Of a stretch of 64,000 nt of DNA, positions 39,793 through 50,662 are shown in pieces. The stretch is from Moesziomyces globuligerus (taxonomy: Eukaryota; Basidiomycota; Ustilaginomycetes; Ustilaginales; Ustilaginaceae). Every line of letters begins with the position of its first letter. Within the stretch, counting starts at the first letter, position 1. The stretch lies in contig JARVLF010000001.1 of assembly GCA_030849465.1 (NCBI GenBank), positions 62,001 to 126,000 of the forward strand. Direction: 5' to 3'. The notes under the pieces were generated by a model. The model ran no database searches. It was not told where the DNA came from and saw nothing but the letters and a program-made list of their open reading frames with translations. A program made the position numbers and the translations under genes.

Positions 39793-40420
39793 ATACCTCG
39801 CTTCGAGTACAATTTAAACACGTCGCTCTAGCAAACGCCCTCACATCCTCTTGCGGTCTTTGATGCCGGCACTATTGCAAAATCTCACGCTTTCCTCTTT
39901 CTTTGGCATGCATCAAAGCTCCATGTCATAAGAACAGCTCCCCTTGTTTCCTCTCATGCTTTCAGCGCATTCGCTTGGCCGTTGCCCCAGCACAACGTGG
40001 CCTTCTTCCGCCTCCATTCTCTTCGCAATTTACTCGCCTCTTACTAGGCGATTTCTTCACCCTCAGCCTCGGCCCCCTTCCCGGTCAGCCACCGCCTGAC
40101 GTGTCGATGGGTCTGAGACGAACAACAGTGCGTGCCAAAGTCAGTCCTCTGTGATTCGAATGTGTGAAGCAGGAATTAGCAGTTGGCCACGGTGCATCCT
40201 GAGCCGTGTTTCAATCAAGGCCTGGTTATAGATCACTTATGCGCGTCTAGAAGCATCTAGACCGTTTGGGATCGCAACAATGCTCACGTAAAGTCTCGCT
40301 CGCACGATGCAGTAGTCAAGGGGCTTTCGACAACACCTTACAAAACTAGCGATGAACCGTCGTGAAAGCGCGGTATGCCCAAGAGATAATTGAGGTGAAA
40401 ATCGCAGGTCTAGCGTGCGT
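39793..40420. other. Intergenic region inside the effector block
   Basis: 628 bases between convergent secreted-protein genes (39217 plus, 40421 minus). Nothing recognisable. Confidence 0.45.
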
Positions 40421-41020
40421 TCATGCGGTGCTTAACGCAGCGCCCGTACCACTCGGACCAGCGCTTCTTCTTGCAGCGTCTCTCCTTGCTGCCCTAATCT
40501 GTTGCCACCACTTTTTTCGCAAAGCTAGGGCCCGATTCTCAAACCACATGTTCCACTGTAGACCAGTGATGTCCATGTGGTGATTGTCACCGGCTATCAC
40601 ACATTTGTGTCCAGCGATGCGATAGTTCCATGGCAAAGGGACCGACAAACTCAGACCTCTGCTCATCAAGACGGCGGCAGGGAAATCGTCGACTTACCTG
40701 TCCGACGACGCTCGAAAATATATGTGAAGAATTGATCGACCGCATGCCGGTCCGGAACAGGATCCTGGTCTGTACACAATGCGCACACTCCTTCAGCAGG
40801 GCGTAGCGGCCAGCTTCGTCGAAAGAGAGGCTCGTGACTTACATTGGCTTCTCTCAACCCCTTCCATGATCAGAGCCTTGAGGTTCGTCGTGGCTGCATC
40901 AATACTTGCACCTTGCCTCCATAAGATGGCCTGGTCTGGAACTCGAAAAAGCAGCGCGCCTGGCAGAAGCGCCACCGTAAAAGCGAACGCCGCGAAAAAG
41001 GATCTTTTGGGCCACATCAT
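40421..41020 (-). CDS. Small secreted protein, three exons (family B)
   Basis: Minus-strand exons 41020-40843, 40769-40698 and 40656-40421 give 161 residues. Exon 1 starts with MMWPKRSFFAAFAFTVALLP, a good signal peptide ending near GALLF. Donors are GTAAGT in both introns; the first acceptor is TACAG, the second GCAGAG. If the nearby CAG two bases earlier were used instead, a stop would follow at once, so the exon 3 border is the least certain part. The predicted mature protein has one cysteine (HKCVIAG) and ends in a basic, probably helical tail (RKKWWQQIRAARRDAARR). It does not resemble family A and no domain was recognised. A TATA-like element lies about 75 bases upstream. Without splicing no fragment looks like a full gene, so it could be missed by simple gene finding. 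Confidence 0.62.
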
Positions 41021-42700
41021 GGAGAAAGGCGTGCAGAACTGTACCTTCAGTGACGGATGGTCGGCTCGCACGATGGCAGGTGGCCGATCCTTTATATCCT
41101 GCCGAAGGCCGGCTCCTGGCTAACACTTATTGACCCCTCCTCGATATCAATAAACTGATGCTGATCGGGAGCTCGGCGAAGGTAACCGATCGAAACCTTT
41201 TGTCAAATGAAGAAGTCGGTTGACAAGCTCCAGCGATCTCCAAGTCAGCTCTCGCGGTCCCAAGTCATAAGATTTCGCATACGTCTGCTAAGCTCAAAGC
41301 AGACGAGTAAAGCCTATCCTCGGCCTGCGTTCCGGGGTGAGATATTGACAGCGATGCCGGCTGCGATTGGTAGATTGCCTATCAATCGTGACGCCGACGA
41401 GATGAAATCCATCGTGTAAAGTGCACCTTAACTGCCGCTGGGTTCAGAAGACACGCACGGACGGACGGACGTTCCAAGTCTATCACTTGATCCCTTCGTC
41501 GTCGTTGGAAAGAAACGAGCTGGAGAATCTCACCTGATGATAAATCGGGGTCGCAATCAAGATCGCCTCTTGAGGCGCCGTCTTGCGCCACGCTCCGCTT
41601 TGGCCATGTCATTCGACTGACGCGTTGCCGCCTTCATATTCTCCTCTTCAGCCTTCATGACCTCAGTCGACACGGTCGGCCTTGATGCGTGCCATGGTGC
41701 GCATAAAGGACGAACTGAACGACAGATGCGAAGACACGGTGCTCGCATATACTGTAGACGATGCAGATAAGTATGAGCTCGATAATTCGCACGATGAATT
41801 GCGGATGTTCTGATGCGACTTGGCGTGGCAGGAGCAGATAGTAGTGTGAGGGCGAAGAATAGGTCCTTTGTCCATCGGTGATCGTTGACCTTGCACATTC
41901 CAGGCTAAGGGAATCGTCGCAACGGCGCGCGGCCAGGCTAGACGGGAACATCTTCCATTTCATCTCAAGACAGCCCGGCCACACTGTTCCCACTTCACCT
42001 CAACGCCGGAAGGTCGAATTCCCAGTTCACTGGAAGAAGGCCGGACCGCGCCCCAACCCACGCACAAGGAGCAGCAGTCGCCTTTTCCACAGGCGCCACT
42101 TTGGACGCCACGGGCGTTGAAGCCCACGGGCGTTCAATCTATTTGACGCTGTATCTCCCTTGGCTTGACAGCACAATTGGTGGATCAGGCACAGTTTGCT
42201 GGATCAGATCGCAGTCGGCAAGGGAGGACTCATATTGCAAGTGTCTAGCGCATGTGCGCACTCAACAATTTCACCGAGGATGCTCTGCACTTGGTCAGAT
42301 CGAATTTCGTTGGTCCGTCATCGCGTGGATGAAGCCAAGAAGACAGCGGTGGGAGTATTCACGGCGCGCACTTACCCACCGCATTGATAGCCGAGCAAGG
42401 TGCAGCTTTATGCCAAGGCTGACTGTTCAAGAGGCTACGACCCACTTCACCGACACAAGACAGGAGACCACGAAAGAGAATGGATGGTACGCCGCTTTGC
42501 AGCACATAGCCGTGCTGCTCGCTGTATGACCCAAGCATACGTCGTGCACGAACTGCCACGCATCAGCACAAAGCAGGATCAGCTCTTGCGACCGCAGGGC
42601 GTACTTATACCCCGATATTTGTGCGGAAGGAAGCTTCCCTCAAGTCCATTCTTCCTCCACTGAAAGACTCTTCCGAGCTTCAGAAGACCTGCCCGCCACC
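41021..42700. other. Intergenic region inside the effector block
   Basis: 1680 bases between divergent secreted-protein genes. Several minus-strand frames (41382-41998) begin with hydrophobic or basic stretches, one with MTWPKRS like the family B start, but no consistent exon structure could be built; they may be relics. A small GGAC repeat is at about 41457-41469. TATA-like TTATAC at 42605-42610 precedes the gene at 42701. Confidence 0.45.
41091..41098 (-). promoter_or_regulatory. TATA-like element
   Basis: GGATATAAAGG on the minus strand, about 75 bases upstream of the family B start at 41020. Confidence 0.55.
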
Positions 42701-43314
42701 ATGATCGCTCTTCGCCACTTTTCAATGGCTCTAGTCCTGTCTGCGCCGGCGCTGCTCCCCTACACAGCGGCAAGGCGAGCGGAGGGTGCCTCTGAGCTCA
42801 AGATCAACAACCAGGAGTACGAAACCCGCTGTGGCGAGAAGAGCAACCCCTTGCATCCATGCTTCGCGAATTGGTGGTTCGATCTCGAGAACATAAAGGT
42901 GACCTTCGACAATCCAAAGGTCAGCCTGGATGACGTGTTGGTGAAAGACAATCACTGGAAGGGTGAGTGGCTCATGTCGTGAAAGATACGGTTTGGCGAG
43001 ACCTCGCATCGCTGACCTAGTTGCGCCTGGCAGACTTTACCATGAGGGACCCACACGAGAGTTTCACCCTCCTCTACGTTGACACTCATGATTCCAAGAT
43101 GCGCTATGGCAACTACACGGCTGCTGATGGCTGCTATGACATCGAGGTATCGGTCTCCAACAGTAACAAAGCTTGGCGAATTTGGGTGGCTGACCAGATC
43201 GGCAAGGACAAAGATCTGGACACCTTGAATGGTAAATATTCGAAGACGAGGCTCTGCACAAAGTGGTTGGGCATCCATGTCAAGCCCGACGGTCATGGCG
43301 TTGACAGCCATTAA
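42701..43314 (+). CDS. Small secreted protein with four cysteines, two exons (family C, possibly Mig1-like)
   Basis: Exons 42701-42962 and 43034-43314 give 180 residues. The intron has donor GTGAGT, acceptor TGGCAG and a GCTGAC branch-like site 17 bases before the acceptor; a nearer TAG acceptor would shift the frame. The signal peptide is MIALRHFSMALVLSAPALLP with cleavage near YTAARRA. The mature part has four cysteines (ETRCGEK, HPCFANWW, DGCYDIEV, RLCTKWLG) and beta-rich sequence such as FTLLYVDTHDSKMRYGNY. It recalls small smut proteins annotated as Mig1, induced in the biotrophic phase, but this is from memory and unverified. The cysteines fit two disulfides, unlike the cysteine-poor family A around it. 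Confidence 0.8.
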
Positions 43315-44905
43315 GCTTGCGTCCACCAATGGGTTACGAGCTGCGACACTACGTGCCGATTGAAGATGGTACTTTTCCATGGCGCAACCATGTTCGTCGG
43401 CAAGCACTGCATTGCCTCTTCATTTCAGCTCTGCTCGGGATCTCTGCCGATGCCGTACAAGGGATACGCTGTACCCGGCACAGGGTCGGCCCCCGCGAAT
43501 CGTGTTGTTCTAGAGTCACTTGCTTCCTAAATACGTCCCACTGTTCTCTGAATTAGCCTCAATTCAAAGCTTGCATCGCTTTCCACTCCTATCTGCTTCA
43601 TCTCGTCTGCGAAGAACGCGAGTACGGTGAAGGGGCTGCGATTGAGTCCGAGCAGTTTCGGCTTTCGGAACGCCTCACAAGCCACGCAGTATCTTTTTTG
43701 TGTCCATTCAAGCCATATTCTGATATGTACCACAACATGGATGCGTTGGCGAATAGAACGGATCGGTCTCTTTTATCCCAACATGAAATTGCGTGGTTCC
43801 AGGAGGCAACGGCTTTGGTGGGTATGATACGTGTGAGCTGTTTGGCAAAAGCAGACAACGGCTATATCAGCATAAAAAATGACCGAGTCCCACTGCTGCC
43901 CGCAAGACGATCTTCGGAAACCACACCACCATGCTATCAGCAAGGTCCAGGTCGAACGTTCGAGGCATCATGCCGTATCATAGGGTCGAAATGAGCATGT
44001 TGCAAAGCTTCATATCATACACGCCTGAGTCGTCTTTGGTATCAAGGCTTGCAGGGTAGACACGCCGATTCAAGGTCTACGCCCGCCCAGAACACAAAGG
44101 AGATCGTGCACTTTTGGTACTTCGCACCGGCTGTCAGCCAACGCCTACAACGACGCGGAAACGAGGAAACCTTTCCCCACACAGTTGATGCGCAAAGCGC
44201 CAGGTCGCAGATGAAGAGAGCGTGAGGCGCGGAATTCGGTCATAACGGCCTGTTGAGCTCCACAAACATTTGAGCTATGCTATGAATGAATGTCCCGAGG
44301 AGACGTATCTAAAGCCATGTAAAGTCTGCGTCGGAAGGATCGAAGTGCAAAGTTACCAACCGATCGCAACGTTCCCACCTCATAGACGTGGTGTATCCCA
44401 AGTTTCCAGGCTGGTATCAACGAGATTCGTGCAATGGCCCGACCAGGAGTCCAGGAGTGATATGAGCTGCGGCGACATTTGGATGTCAAGAGTCGAACCA
44501 GAGCACAAGTTACCGTATTCTTTTTGCGAAAGGATTCCACTAACTGTCTCAAGAGCTGGCCCCGAGATCGAGCACCTCAGCCACCTGCGTCCATGTTATG
44601 ATACTCTTTCGAGTGAGCTCGATGAAGCTCTCGCATCCTTCGACCTCTCGGTGGGCATTTACTATCCGACCAGTCTACCTGCTTGTGACTGGGATGAGAT
44701 CCTTCCTCCCTCGGCGTAGCAACAATGCAAAGAAGGGGGCAAGGGGGCAGGCTATCCGGGACTTCGAAGCCACCACTCGTGCTTGTCGGGATTCGGAGAA
44801 AGTATAAAGATCCTTCCCCCTGAGGGGGGAAGTCTCGACTTTCACAACCAACATCTTCTTCATCCCTCTTCCGCACATCCACCACGCATATTTTCCAAAG
44901 CCGAC
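43315..44905. other. Intergenic region inside the effector block
   Basis: 1591 bases. A 149-residue plus-strand frame at 44270-44719 is open but has no signal peptide and no similarity to neighbours; it could be a decayed gene. The end holds the promoter of the next effector. Confidence 0.45.
44803..44809 (+). promoter_or_regulatory. TATA box
   Basis: TATAAAG 103 bases before the ATG at 44906, followed by a C-rich leader. Confidence 0.6.
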
Positions 44906-45532
44906 ATGCTCGGACAGACGTTGCTTTCCCCCGTCTTCTTATTCGTGCTGATGCCGCTGAGCAGTCTGGCTGGCGGCGGTGCCGGATTCACGGGAATTAC
45001 GGAAGTTGCCTCGAGCTCGGATGGTGCTAGCGATATTCAGCTCGAGGCCAGTCCCATGGGGGAGCTTCAGACTGCGCATTACACGAAAGGCTTGAACACG
45101 CATATGCGGGACTGGGGCTTGATGACGGCTCCGAAGGCCGTGGGTCAAGCTTGGGGACCGTCATCCATCCGTGACAGCGTTCCGTGGGTTCGAGATGAGC
45201 TTCTCGCACAGCGCAAACAGAACAGGATGTTCTACATTGGCATGACCCCGGACAACCGTCGTAAGATGTACGCCACCATTCTCTCGGGATCTGGCCATGA
45301 AGCTCCATACGTGGCATTTGTCTCGACTCCGAAGATCTGGACCTCGCTGAGCCAGAAGATGCAGCTCCACACTTTCGCCAAAGTGCCGACTCACCAATCT
45401 GGCGATCTTCAAGAAGCCATGGCTCCGACTTTCAATGCGGTCAAGCTAAATGACGTAGCCGCTCGAGCCCTTCCGATCAATTCGCAAGGCAAATTCGATG
45501 CCCTTCTCGGCCTACGACCATATCATGTCTAG
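44906..45532 (+). CDS. Small secreted protein, effector-like (family A)
   Basis: 208 residues. Signal peptide MLGQTLLSPVFLFVLMPLSS, cleavage near LAGGGAG. The mature protein has no cysteine. It shows the family pattern clearly: an N-terminal helical part (GLNTHMRDWGLMTAP), then VRDELLAQRKQNRMFYIGMT with strand RKMYATILSGSG, then VAFVSTPKIW, and a C-terminal helix before LLGLRPYHV. The segment HMRDWGLM aligns with RMRDLG in the 47818 product, the best evidence that these are paralogues. A longer in-frame start at 44783 lies between the TATA box and the signal peptide and is unlikely. No known domain; secretion and a host-directed role are inferred. Confidence 0.83.
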   Translation: MLGQTLLSPVFLFVLMPLSSLAGGGAGFTGITEVASSSDGASDIQLEASPMGELQTAHYTKGLNTHMRDWGLMTAPKAVGQAWGPSSIRDSVPWVRDELLAQRKQNRMFYIGMTPDNRRKMYATILSGSGHEAPYVAFVSTPKIWTSLSQKMQLHTFAKVPTHQSGDLQEAMAPTFNAVKLNDVAARALPINSQGKFDALLGLRPYHV

Positions 45533-46121
45533 TTTAGGTGGCTGTGATCTACTGAAGGCGGCAGGCCTTGCTCTTTCTGTGCCATGAACGGGCCACTACA
45601 GGGTCGACGACTCAGAAGATGCTTCACTTGCTCTCTTCCTCTAGGCCTAGCTTCCCGCTCTAAGAGTTCTGTTTGCCCTCCTCAGAACGAGGATCGGGCG
45701 TGCCTTCGACCACGCTATTCAGTAATCCACCTTCCGTACTTTTCACCTCTCTTCATACCACGCAATCGAAGGGGGTACCGTTCTGTTCCGCCGACGTTCT
45801 CGAACATTTTCCCTGACGTGTGTGTTTCTCAAAAATTAATTCCTCGCGATTAAAAGCCCAAGCAGTTTGCCTCGCGTCAAATAGCGCGACTCAGCGAGCC
45901 GGTCAGGCCAGACAAGCCCCGCAGGTCAATGACTCAAGCAAAGCTCACGGGATCTTTGAGACAAGGACAGCTGGCTTTATGGTGTTGACTTGAGTTTTGC
46001 GCCGCCGGCACAAAGGCCGCTTCACCGTAACTTATCCTTGGTGCATTTTTTCTAGCTTTAATTAAGTTCAGCACAAATCGAAGGAAAAACAAATGTTTTC
46101 CAATTCTGCATTTGCAGGACA

Positions 46122-46151
46122 TACTGTACAGTACTGTAGCGTACTGTACTG
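46122..46151. repeat. Cluster of TACTGTAC/GTACAGTA palindromic motifs
   Basis: Three overlapping TACTGTAC or GTACAGTA units lie within 30 bases. A further copy, TACTGTACAGTA, is at 46273-46284. Single copies occur near 36997, 55509 and 62493. Confidence 0.65.
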
Positions 46152-46272
46152 AAGACACCATCGGTCGAATAACTAATAATGTCTTCCACGAATAAATCAG
46201 CTATCCAGCTCGTATGCAATTTTTCTTTTAATTTGCTACACTGCAGCCATCAATTCTTCCGGAGAAGGCTTA

Positions 46273-46284
46273 TACTGTACAGTA
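46273..46284. repeat. Perfect 12-base palindrome TACTGTACAGTA
   Basis: A perfect inverted repeat belonging to the same motif set as 46122-46151. Confidence 0.7.
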
Positions 46285-47817
46285 GATATGTACTGTCTAT
46301 CTGATCCCTCGTTCACATGAGCAGGGCGCCAGGTATGAACACATTTGTCGAAGCTCTGTCTCTAAATATTTGACGGTGGCTATTTGTTTTCGTGGGGCGC
46401 GGAAAAAAAACTGCTACTCTGTATTCTACAGGATCGTGTATTGTGTTGATGCACGTCTCGAATTGTGCACGTTGCCTTTCAACATCACTGGAGTAGCGAC
46501 TGAGTCATGATCCTTCCACCCTGTTCATGATCCCTGAGTGTGAAAAGTATGCCTATAATGTTTTTTCAGCATGCTAGAGACTTTCTTGCGGGTCCAAGCA
46601 GAACGTTTTCCAGCAGAGCCGCTCTCAAGAGCTGCTCGAAAGTAAATTATGCATTTCTCAAATGCAAGCAAAAATTCCGGGGAAAAAGGGCGATCTCTAG
46701 GACACGAAATCCAGCTGGGTAAAGTATCTAAAATCCAAGATTTACCCGTACTTTCTTCGTCACACCTGGGTTGCACCGGATTGGGAAATGCGGCGGAAGT
46801 GACTAGCGCAGCTCAGTGATTGAAGCACAGTGGCCTAGCCATAACCAAAGAGCAGCTCAAGTTCTCAAGTGCAGATGGACCAAGTCCAGCCGCAGACGAA
46901 CTGGGTATCAATCCACCCGGCGCATGAGTACGTAGGGCATGTGAGTAGCGACTGGCTTTGCATACAGGAAATTCCACGTCTCGTGATGCGGTGAGAAAAC
47001 AGTCGTTGTATCCCAAGCTGTCAACGAATGGAATCACTACCCGTACGGCGTTTTCTCCACAACTACGTAAAGCCACTGTGGTACGGGCGCCAGGAGGGAT
47101 GAAAGCCGTTGCCGCGCCATGCTGCACATCCATCTCCCTGCTACGGGTTGCTCGATTTGCTCGCAACCATGGGAGAGCTCAATACAACAAACGCGTCGCT
47201 TGTTGACAGGCTTGGCTTGTATCATGGGAGTATCTCCTTCGTCATGCCTCAGGCCTGGTCCGATGTAAGAGTCTGTTTGAACATTGTCACGTGCCCCAGG
47301 GGAGTGAAAAAGCTGCTGCCGTGACCAGACGAAAAGACTCTGAGTAATTTCACGATCCATTACGACGCATAGTATGGCTTGCAAATTGCAATCAACTCTT
47401 CCGTCCGTTGCCTCAAAGGTATGTGAAAGTGTTGCGCTGATGTGTCTGATGAGACGCCTTCGGATAGCTACGCCAGGCTCTGCTAGAAGGCAGCCTGGAG
47501 CAACCCCAAGCGCCGACCGCTCCGCTCCCTAGTCGTCATGTGGTCCAGAGTGCGCTCGTTGTCGCCAGCCGCAAAACGACTCAATTTATGCTGAAAAATA
47601 AGGCTGAAGACCGCCATTGCGATAGGCAGGCTCCGTGCGATGCTACCAAGTGAAGATCCAGCTTCGCTTGCGCCAGCCTCGACATTCGAAAAGCATAAAA
47701 CGTGAGGACTTGACTGACATCGCATACCTTGGTTCAGTAAAACCTCAGACCAAAAGTGCAAGTAGTGTACAGCCCAAGACACAACACTACAGTAAAGCGT
47801 CAAGCCAAGTTGCAAAA

Positions 47818-48417
47818 ATGCAGATCCCTCACATCGCCAAGTTCTCCTGTTCCATCGCGGTGGCAGTGATTGCTTTGGGACAACTCAACGCGTGGGCTAG
47901 TCCCCTTCCAATGCCAGGTGGCAACGTGGATCCCGTGCCCAGAGTTCAAGCGGATCCAATGCCACAAAGTCAGACGGAGGTCTGGGTAGATGCCTTGAAG
48001 TATCGAATGCGCGATCTTGGAACACGATCCAACCGTGTAGATGTCTCTGACATTCCTACCGGGGAGATTAATCCCCTCAGCGAACGGGTGCGGAACCAAC
48101 TTCGTGATCGCATGGACGTCCCTCACCTCCTGTACCTGGGTAGTACAGAGCGTGGCAGCATGTACGCCTTTCCTCTCACTGACCTAGAGACGAACCTACG
48201 TATGCCCGCTCCTGGCCCCTCAAATCAATACCATCAACTGGCTCTCATCAGCATCACCCCGCCGGGTCCCGCTGGTCGCTCAATCTACCTACACGATGTC
48301 GTTGGAGCCTGGATGCAAAACAAGTACGCATTCTTGGAGAGGGTCATGACGCCCAATGCTGATCCGACCATCCACGACTTGGGCAATTTACTGCAAGGTC
48401 GAATCCATGGATTCTAA
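47818..48417 (+). CDS. Small secreted protein, effector-like (family A)
   Basis: 199 residues. The signal peptide MQIPHIAKFSCSIAVAVIAL is followed by a cleavage site near NAWASPL and then a Pro-rich segment (SPLPMPGGNVDPVPRV). The mature protein has no cysteine. Family pattern: VWVDALKYRMRDLGTRS, then VRNQLRDRMDVPHLLYLGST with strand SMYAFPLTDL, YHQLALISITPPG, and a C-terminal PTIHDLGNLLQGR helix comparable to GHVLTLPEMFDEL in the 39217 product. The start was placed at the ATG beginning the signal peptide; the open frame continues upstream to 47635 through the likely leader. No enzyme motif. Confidence 0.83.
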   Translation: MQIPHIAKFSCSIAVAVIALGQLNAWASPLPMPGGNVDPVPRVQADPMPQSQTEVWVDALKYRMRDLGTRSNRVDVSDIPTGEINPLSERVRNQLRDRMDVPHLLYLGSTERGSMYAFPLTDLETNLRMPAPGPSNQYHQLALISITPPGPAGRSIYLHDVVGAWMQNKYAFLERVMTPNADPTIHDLGNLLQGRIHGF

Positions 48418-49675
48418 TAGCAGCACTACGTACGCATCCTGTGCGAGACCCCTGTCCTCGCAGTGTCGCCCGAATCGCTTTTCTTCCTCGCTTGTTCCCA
48501 TCCCATCTGATCAGTTGGCGCGAGACTGGCGTCTCCTCGACTTCGTCGTCGTTTCAGGCTGTGGTGACTGGTGCACCACCGCAGGTGTGATTTCGTAGAC
48601 TTTTACAAATGCTCCGATCCTTTCTGGCTCCGCCTCAATGGAATCAAATTAAATAAACCATTTTCCAAATCCCGGTTCTCTCATGCATCTAGCTTCCCAC
48701 ACACACTCAATCACAACTTTTACCGCGCCATGGATGTTTGGTGCTACATGTCATATAATTTATATTCCGCTGCTCTCCTACAAGCGAAGGCCGGTAGGGA
48801 AGGCCCGAACGCTTTATCGACTGGCGTCAAAAAAAACTTCGCTACTGCTTTGCCTTCGTCTATCATTGTGAGTGTCGCTGCGACGATGATCCCCATCGGC
48901 AGCCTCGACAAGATTTCCAACGATATGAAAGGGCGATGGCTAATAATATCAATGCTTGAAGGAGATTGGCATCGCTTCTCCCCATTTCAATTACAGAGCT
49001 ACCTCATGGCTGATGTCACCTCTGTATAGAGAGCGTGCGTGGCGTGCTGCCAGCCGTCGTGGGTATCTTTGAGATAAGGAGACGCTCATGAGACTCCCAC
49101 CGAAATATGGCAAGAAAGATCGAGCGCGATCACTCAGCCCACCATACGTATGCGGTGTCCTCATTTATTCACTCGCCGCACCGGTCAGAGGGCTGGTAAG
49201 TCAGCCGCTCCTTGGCTGCACGGAGCAACTCGCCCCTCCTTTGCTCAGATCTGAAATCCAAGCGTGAGCGTCAGGGCATCGCGAAAGACTCAAGGGTATC
49301 CCGAAACACTTCGGTCGAGAAAAGCCTTTCGTAACACGAACCTGGACGAACCTTTCGCATCGCGAACGATCACAGCATGCAGGAAACCCCTGCTTACCAT
49401 CGATGTGTCTTCGGACTCGGTACCCTTGCTGAGCCTCCCCGCTCTTGATCCCGGATTCTCCGCTTAAAGCGGCACATGCGATTGCACCACCAATTTCACA
49501 CGACAAGAGGTGGGGAATGAGTCATCTCAATCGGATTGAAGACTTCAAGGGGTCCATGGCATCGGTTGACAGCCTCAATCTCGGCCAGATGGGACGCTGG
49601 ACGATTTGCACAACATTATTCATCGCTGTTGGGCCATGAAACAGTGAACCCACCTTTCCGGTATCTCGCGTTCCC

Positions 49676-49701
49676 ACGCCACATCTGTACGCCACATCTG
49701 T
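49676..49701. repeat. 13-base tandem direct repeat (2 copies)
   Basis: Two adjacent copies of ACGCCACATCTGT in the gap before the secreted protein gene at 49991. Confidence 0.75.
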
Positions 49702-49904
49702 ATCTTTGAGGCTGTCGAAAGAACGTCAGAACATTCTCTGCGCTTTATTAGGCTGCCACATCGGTCAGACGTAGAGAACCAAACATGCTCGTGAACATTG
49801 CGGAAGCACACTCCGCAGTTCATTCTCGTCGAAGCTCTGCACTTCACTGCAAAACAGGAGCAGCTCTTGGTGGAGCAACGGAAGGTCTCGCCATAATGGA
49901 TTGC

Positions 49905-49911
49905 CTATAAG
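49905..49911 (+). promoter_or_regulatory. TATA box
   Basis: CTATAAG about 85 bases before the ATG at 49991. Confidence 0.6.
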
Positions 49912-49990
49912 AGGAGAATCTGTCACGGCGAAACATCCACACGATCCCAGTATCCTCTGCGAAACTGTTCTTTAAGCCGAGGCGCAGATC

Positions 49991-50662
49991 ATGGTTTTTA
50001 TCCGTCCCCTTTGGATCGTGGTCCGGGATCTCGGACTCTTGCTGCTCCTCACGAACGTGCTGAACAATGCAGTGCTTGCCGCAGGTGAAGGCGAGGCTCC
50101 AGGACCAAGCGTCATGCCTTCATCGAGCTTCAATCCAGCCGCTACGTCCGATCTCTCTCCGCAACCCTTGGCAGTCCCAGAGCCTTCTGTCATCATTCCC
50201 CCCTTCATCGAGCCTCCTGCGCTTCCCGAGTATGAATACTGGCACATCTACCGCTCTTTCAGGTCTCAACTTGCACATTTCAAGATCGATCACGACAGCC
50301 TGATTTTTAGGTGGCGCCAACCCGATCAGCAGATAAAACATGCTGAGCTCCTGAGGAGACAACTGCAAGCTCAGATCGGCTCGAAGCATGTCGTTCCTAT
50401 TACAACAAACATCGATTTCACTGGAAAGATTTGCGCCATACCGATCTATCGCGATGTGGTCAAAGAGGCACTGACTGGCTCTGGGGATAGAGAGCAAGTC
50501 GGATGGGCTGTCGTCGGTATATGGCGCGGACAGAATCCCAAAATTGTCTGGTACGGCTATGCCCTCCTCCACGTGGGAGACCGGACGAATTTCTTGCAAA
50601 AGCTTCAGGCATCCAGCAGAGTCAAAGTACTTGCCGATTTGCTCCGTCCAGTCTCAGTGTGA
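49991..50662 (+). CDS. Small secreted protein, effector-like (family A, divergent)
   Basis: 223 residues. The N-terminus MVFIRPLWIVVRDLGLLLLL continues to NVLNNAVLA, a signal peptide with cleavage before AGEGEAP. A Pro/Ser-rich linker (VPEPSVIIPPFIEPPALPEY) follows, then a globular part with ELLRRQLQAQIGSKHVVPIT, strand KICAIPIYRD, VGWAVVGIWRG and a C-terminal helix VKVLADLLRP. The order helix, strand, basic spacer, strand, C-terminal Leu-rich helix is that of family A, but similarity is weak. One cysteine only. TATA box 85 bases upstream. Function unknown. Confidence 0.8.
   Translation: MVFIRPLWIVVRDLGLLLLLTNVLNNAVLAAGEGEAPGPSVMPSSSFNPAATSDLSPQPLAVPEPSVIIPPFIEPPALPEYEYWHIYRSFRSQLAHFKIDHDSLIFRWRQPDQQIKHAELLRRQLQAQIGSKHVVPITTNIDFTGKICAIPIYRDVVKEALTGSGDREQVGWAVVGIWRGQNPKIVWYGYALLHVGDRTNFLQKLQASSRVKVLADLLRPVSV

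Larger units (their letters stand above)
45533..47817. other. Longest gap of the effector block, AT-rich
   Basis: 2285 bases with the lowest GC of the window by eye, especially 45820-46770. It holds the TACTGTAC palindrome cluster (46122-46284). A minus-strand frame at 46813-47166 (about 117 residues with two cysteines, no signal peptide) could be a gene remnant. No transposase or reverse transcriptase frame was found. Confidence 0.5.
48418..49990. other. Intergenic region inside the effector block
   Basis: 1573 bases with no signal-peptide frame. A 13-base direct repeat is at 49676-49701. The promoter with TATA box of the next gene is at the right end. Confidence 0.45.

Noticed and set aside
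44270..44719. 149-residue plus-strand frame in the effector block
   Set aside because: Lacks a signal peptide and similarity to any neighbour; may be a relic but cannot be supported.
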